NCBI GenBank assembly: GCA_037693485.1
Contig: CM075345.1
Coordinates: 107,440,001-107,504,000, forward strand
DNA length: 64,000 nucleotides
From: Kitagawia praeruptora
Lineage: Eukaryota; Streptophyta; Magnoliopsida; Apiales; Apiaceae
Direction: 5' to 3'
The translations under genes and the position numbers were made by a program. The notes beneath the pieces are model-generated. The model was given only the letters and a program-made list of their open reading frames with translations. It searched no databases and was not told the DNA's origin. Of this stretch, positions 50,901 to 53,900 are shown in pieces (the stretch's first letter is position 1; the number at the start of each line of letters is the position of its first letter).

Positions 50901-53900
50901 AAAAAAATAGATATATATGCCTGGGAAACAAGTCACAGGGGGTATCGAATGAATTGAGTTGTCTAAATTAGGGTTACTTGGGAGAGGGCTGGACCTCTCG
51001 AATGTCCAGTAGTTATCCTTCAATTTTTGTACTCGTTATCATCATAGTATCTTCCTATTATTCTTGTAATCATTTATCCAGAAAATACAAACACAAGCTT
51101 ATTATTTAAATTGTTCTCAGCTGTTACATCATTGTTCTTGGGTGATTATTGTTGGAACCCCATCTCAATTCATTACAAGATGATTTCATTAAAAGACAAA
51201 AATTCTTTGACGAAGAAATGACAAAATTTGAAAAAATTTATTCCTCTAAAAAAGTGAGGTGTGAAAGGAAGTTAAATACAGTACTTACTGCTTCAACTTG
51301 AATTGCTTGCATGTTTTCTGGCCCAGTGCCCTGAACACGAAACAGAGCAAGCTTATCCTCTGAATATGTATCGTCTGGAAGTTCCTTCTCTGCTATATAC
51401 TTCTTGTATCCATCGCTAAGACCTCCCTGACATAATTGCACATATTTGTGTTTGTATAAGAGGGAGAAAAATTCGCATGTGCTGTGAACAGAACAAACTT
51501 AAATTATTTGCATAATGGTTCTCACAGACCTTGAAGATAACCAGACTCTGGAAAATTGAAAAGAAGTCAATAGGTTCATTTCCATCGTAAATGCAAGCCT
51601 ATAATTTCATAATGATGAAACTTTTATTATAATCTTACACGGAGTATAAATGGAACAGTTTGTGAGCACAAAATATACCTGAGTAGGCAAGAACTTCATT
51701 TTCTCAACTATCTTACTTGCTTGTGTTGTTGCTGAACTTCTATCTTCCTATCATTTGTCAATAGTTGAAAGTAAATAAACTAAATTTAGGCTCCTGAAGA
51801 AGGTGAAAATATCTATTTTTCATGTGAAACAGTTCAACGTATTTAAGAATTTCAAGTTCAAATATGATATTGATAATTTATTAGAAAGAAACGGAAATAG
51901 CTATTTATACCATAATTGTGCAATATTACATGAAAAGACTAGCAATATTCAATCTAAGAACTTTTACCATGACTCCAGACAAAATGACAACTCACTTGGC
52001 CAAACTTTTGAAAACTGAGTTCAAGCTTTCTACTTCATTCTCCCTTCCTATTAGTGTGTCTCCGCTGTCCCTATTGCCTTTAGATAATAGCTTCTTATAA
52101 TGAAATATCTTTCTGTTTAATGTCTCTTCACCCTTTATAATGTAGCATTCAATTACATGTCTGGCTTGTTTCACGATGCAGTAGGTACCGGCTGTTTGGT
52201 CAGCCAAATGTGGCTGTACTGAAATTTTGGGAAGCTAAAGAGATTTTATATATGCTTCAAATCATTATCACCTCTCGAAGCAATTTGCATGGATTAATAT
52301 ACGTACATATGACGAGGTTATACAATCAAGCCATAATGTAGGACAATTGCTTGGGTACTAAGAAATGTGTGCAGAACCCTCGTTTCTTGGTTTAGGTAAA
52401 CAAAAAAAATTGTGCAGAACCCTCGTTTCTTGCTTGTGTACATACACTTGCAGATTATAAATTTTCTCAGAGTCCCCGTATTTGGACTACTTTTAGACTC
52501 TTGGTGCATGCATCACATATTAAAAAAATAACACATTAGCCCAATTGCTGCAAACAAAAATCACCTGAACGCTTTGCTTTCCAAACCATGTCCCGACAAG
52601 ATATTCCTCTCCTGTTTCCCCAGGATATGTATAGTGGAAGATATAGCAGTCTCCACTGTAAAGCTTTGAATCGTCAGGGTCTGAAAGAAGAGTCTTCCCT
52701 TCTCCATCCACCCGCCACACCTGTCCAACCACGCAGATCATACAATTAATAAAAAACCACGAACTGTGCACTCCCTACAGTCTGTTCTATACTTTTCTGT
52801 GTTAAATATCCTTTATATGCCTGTAGTACCGGGGTTGTGAAAACAGGAGTGTATCTTAAATTCTTAATGTTGGTAGTAAAGACTGGTAAATGAAGAATTA
52901 ACATTGTGATATTTTTTTGTATGTGTGAAGGTATGTCAGAAGAAAGATAACAAATTATTGTTGATATTGGAAATATGAAAGTGTAGCTACATTCAGATTT
53001 TCGGGCATTTACAGATATAGCTCAAATACATAAGCATTGTAGCAGCATAAAAGAAATCCACCATAGATAGGGATAATTGTGTGTAGTTTTTGTAAAAGAA
53101 TTAACTTGCGCTGTTCTGCTATTGGATCATAATTTTATCTTCAGGGTAAAAGAAGAAATGTGTCTGTCATCTGGAAGCCAAAAAAGAAAGAAAGATTACA
53201 ACTACATTCTGGGACTGAAATTGTACTCAGTAATGGGTACCTGCAAGTCCCCTGTGCAATCAATATGTGGCTCAGTTTCTTCCTTCGCAGGATCTTCTTC
53301 TTTCGTAAGCCCCTTAACATCTACCCCTTGGCGTTTGAGCATTGCTACAAAAAAAAAAAGAGAGCAAAGAACTGAAGATTAATAACAATCCAACTGGATG
53401 TAAATGAGGATAAGATATCAAGACAGATAACTACATTTCAATACTGTACATCATAAAAGAGGATGAGAACATAAACATAAACTCACCAGCAACCTTGCCT
53501 CTACCATCCTCAGATTCTTTTGCCTCAATTTCTTGTGGCCACGAATCAAATTTTGAGCGGAACATAACTGTCTCAAATCCCTCCATTACACGAATTATAT
53601 GCATATTTGGTCGATCAACACTTTGAAGGAATTCCTACATTATTAGATTACTGCATAATTAGTTGCTTATGAATGTAAGTTCAGATTAATAAGAGTAGAT
53701 GTAATCGTATGTTTTTGAGAAAAGGTAAAACCAATAACACCTCGGCAGCTCGACTTGCACTTTTTCTTTCATCAAGAGAGGTATTTTTCCCCATCCAAGC
53801 ATAGATTTCCAACCCACAGTCCAAAATATAGCATTTATTGGAGTCCAGCAAATCCTTTGTCATAGATTCAGCATCTACTGCTTCAGGATGCCCTTCAGAA

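Larger units (their letters stand above)
18623..51177 (+). mobile_element. Non-autonomous chromovirus-like LTR element carrying captured host genes
   Basis: The 351-bp 3' LTR (50827-51177) begins TGTTATGCACTG and ends CATTACA. The 5' LTR is split by a Tat insertion into 18623-18867 and 47209-47314 (245 + 106 = 351 bp). AGATG flanks both outer ends (18618-18622 and 51178-51182) as the target duplication. A TGGTATCAGAGC primer site follows the 5' LTR and a GGGGGGCGGAATAA purine tract precedes the 3' LTR. Without the nested insert the element is about 4.2 kb. It has gag and a chromodomain-like tail but no protease, RT or integrase. The middle is host-derived coiled-coil and GRAS sequence. The LTRs look identical by eye, so it probably moved recently, using enzymes from a related chromovirus. 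Confidence 0.92.
17172..51288 (-). other. Giant villin intron 13 (about 34.1 kb)
   Basis: The intron lies between the exon ending at 51289 (donor GTAAGT) and the exon starting at 17171 (acceptor TCAG). Removing the outer element (18623-51177) and one 5-bp target duplication leaves about 1.56 kb of ancestral intron. The coding frame joins without a shift, so correct splicing would give an intact villin. Confidence 0.9.

Noticed and set aside
52318..52509. Small minus-strand frame with a repeated segment
   Set aside because: It lies in a villin intron and results from a 22-bp duplication (TGTGCAGAACCCTCG...); no family match.
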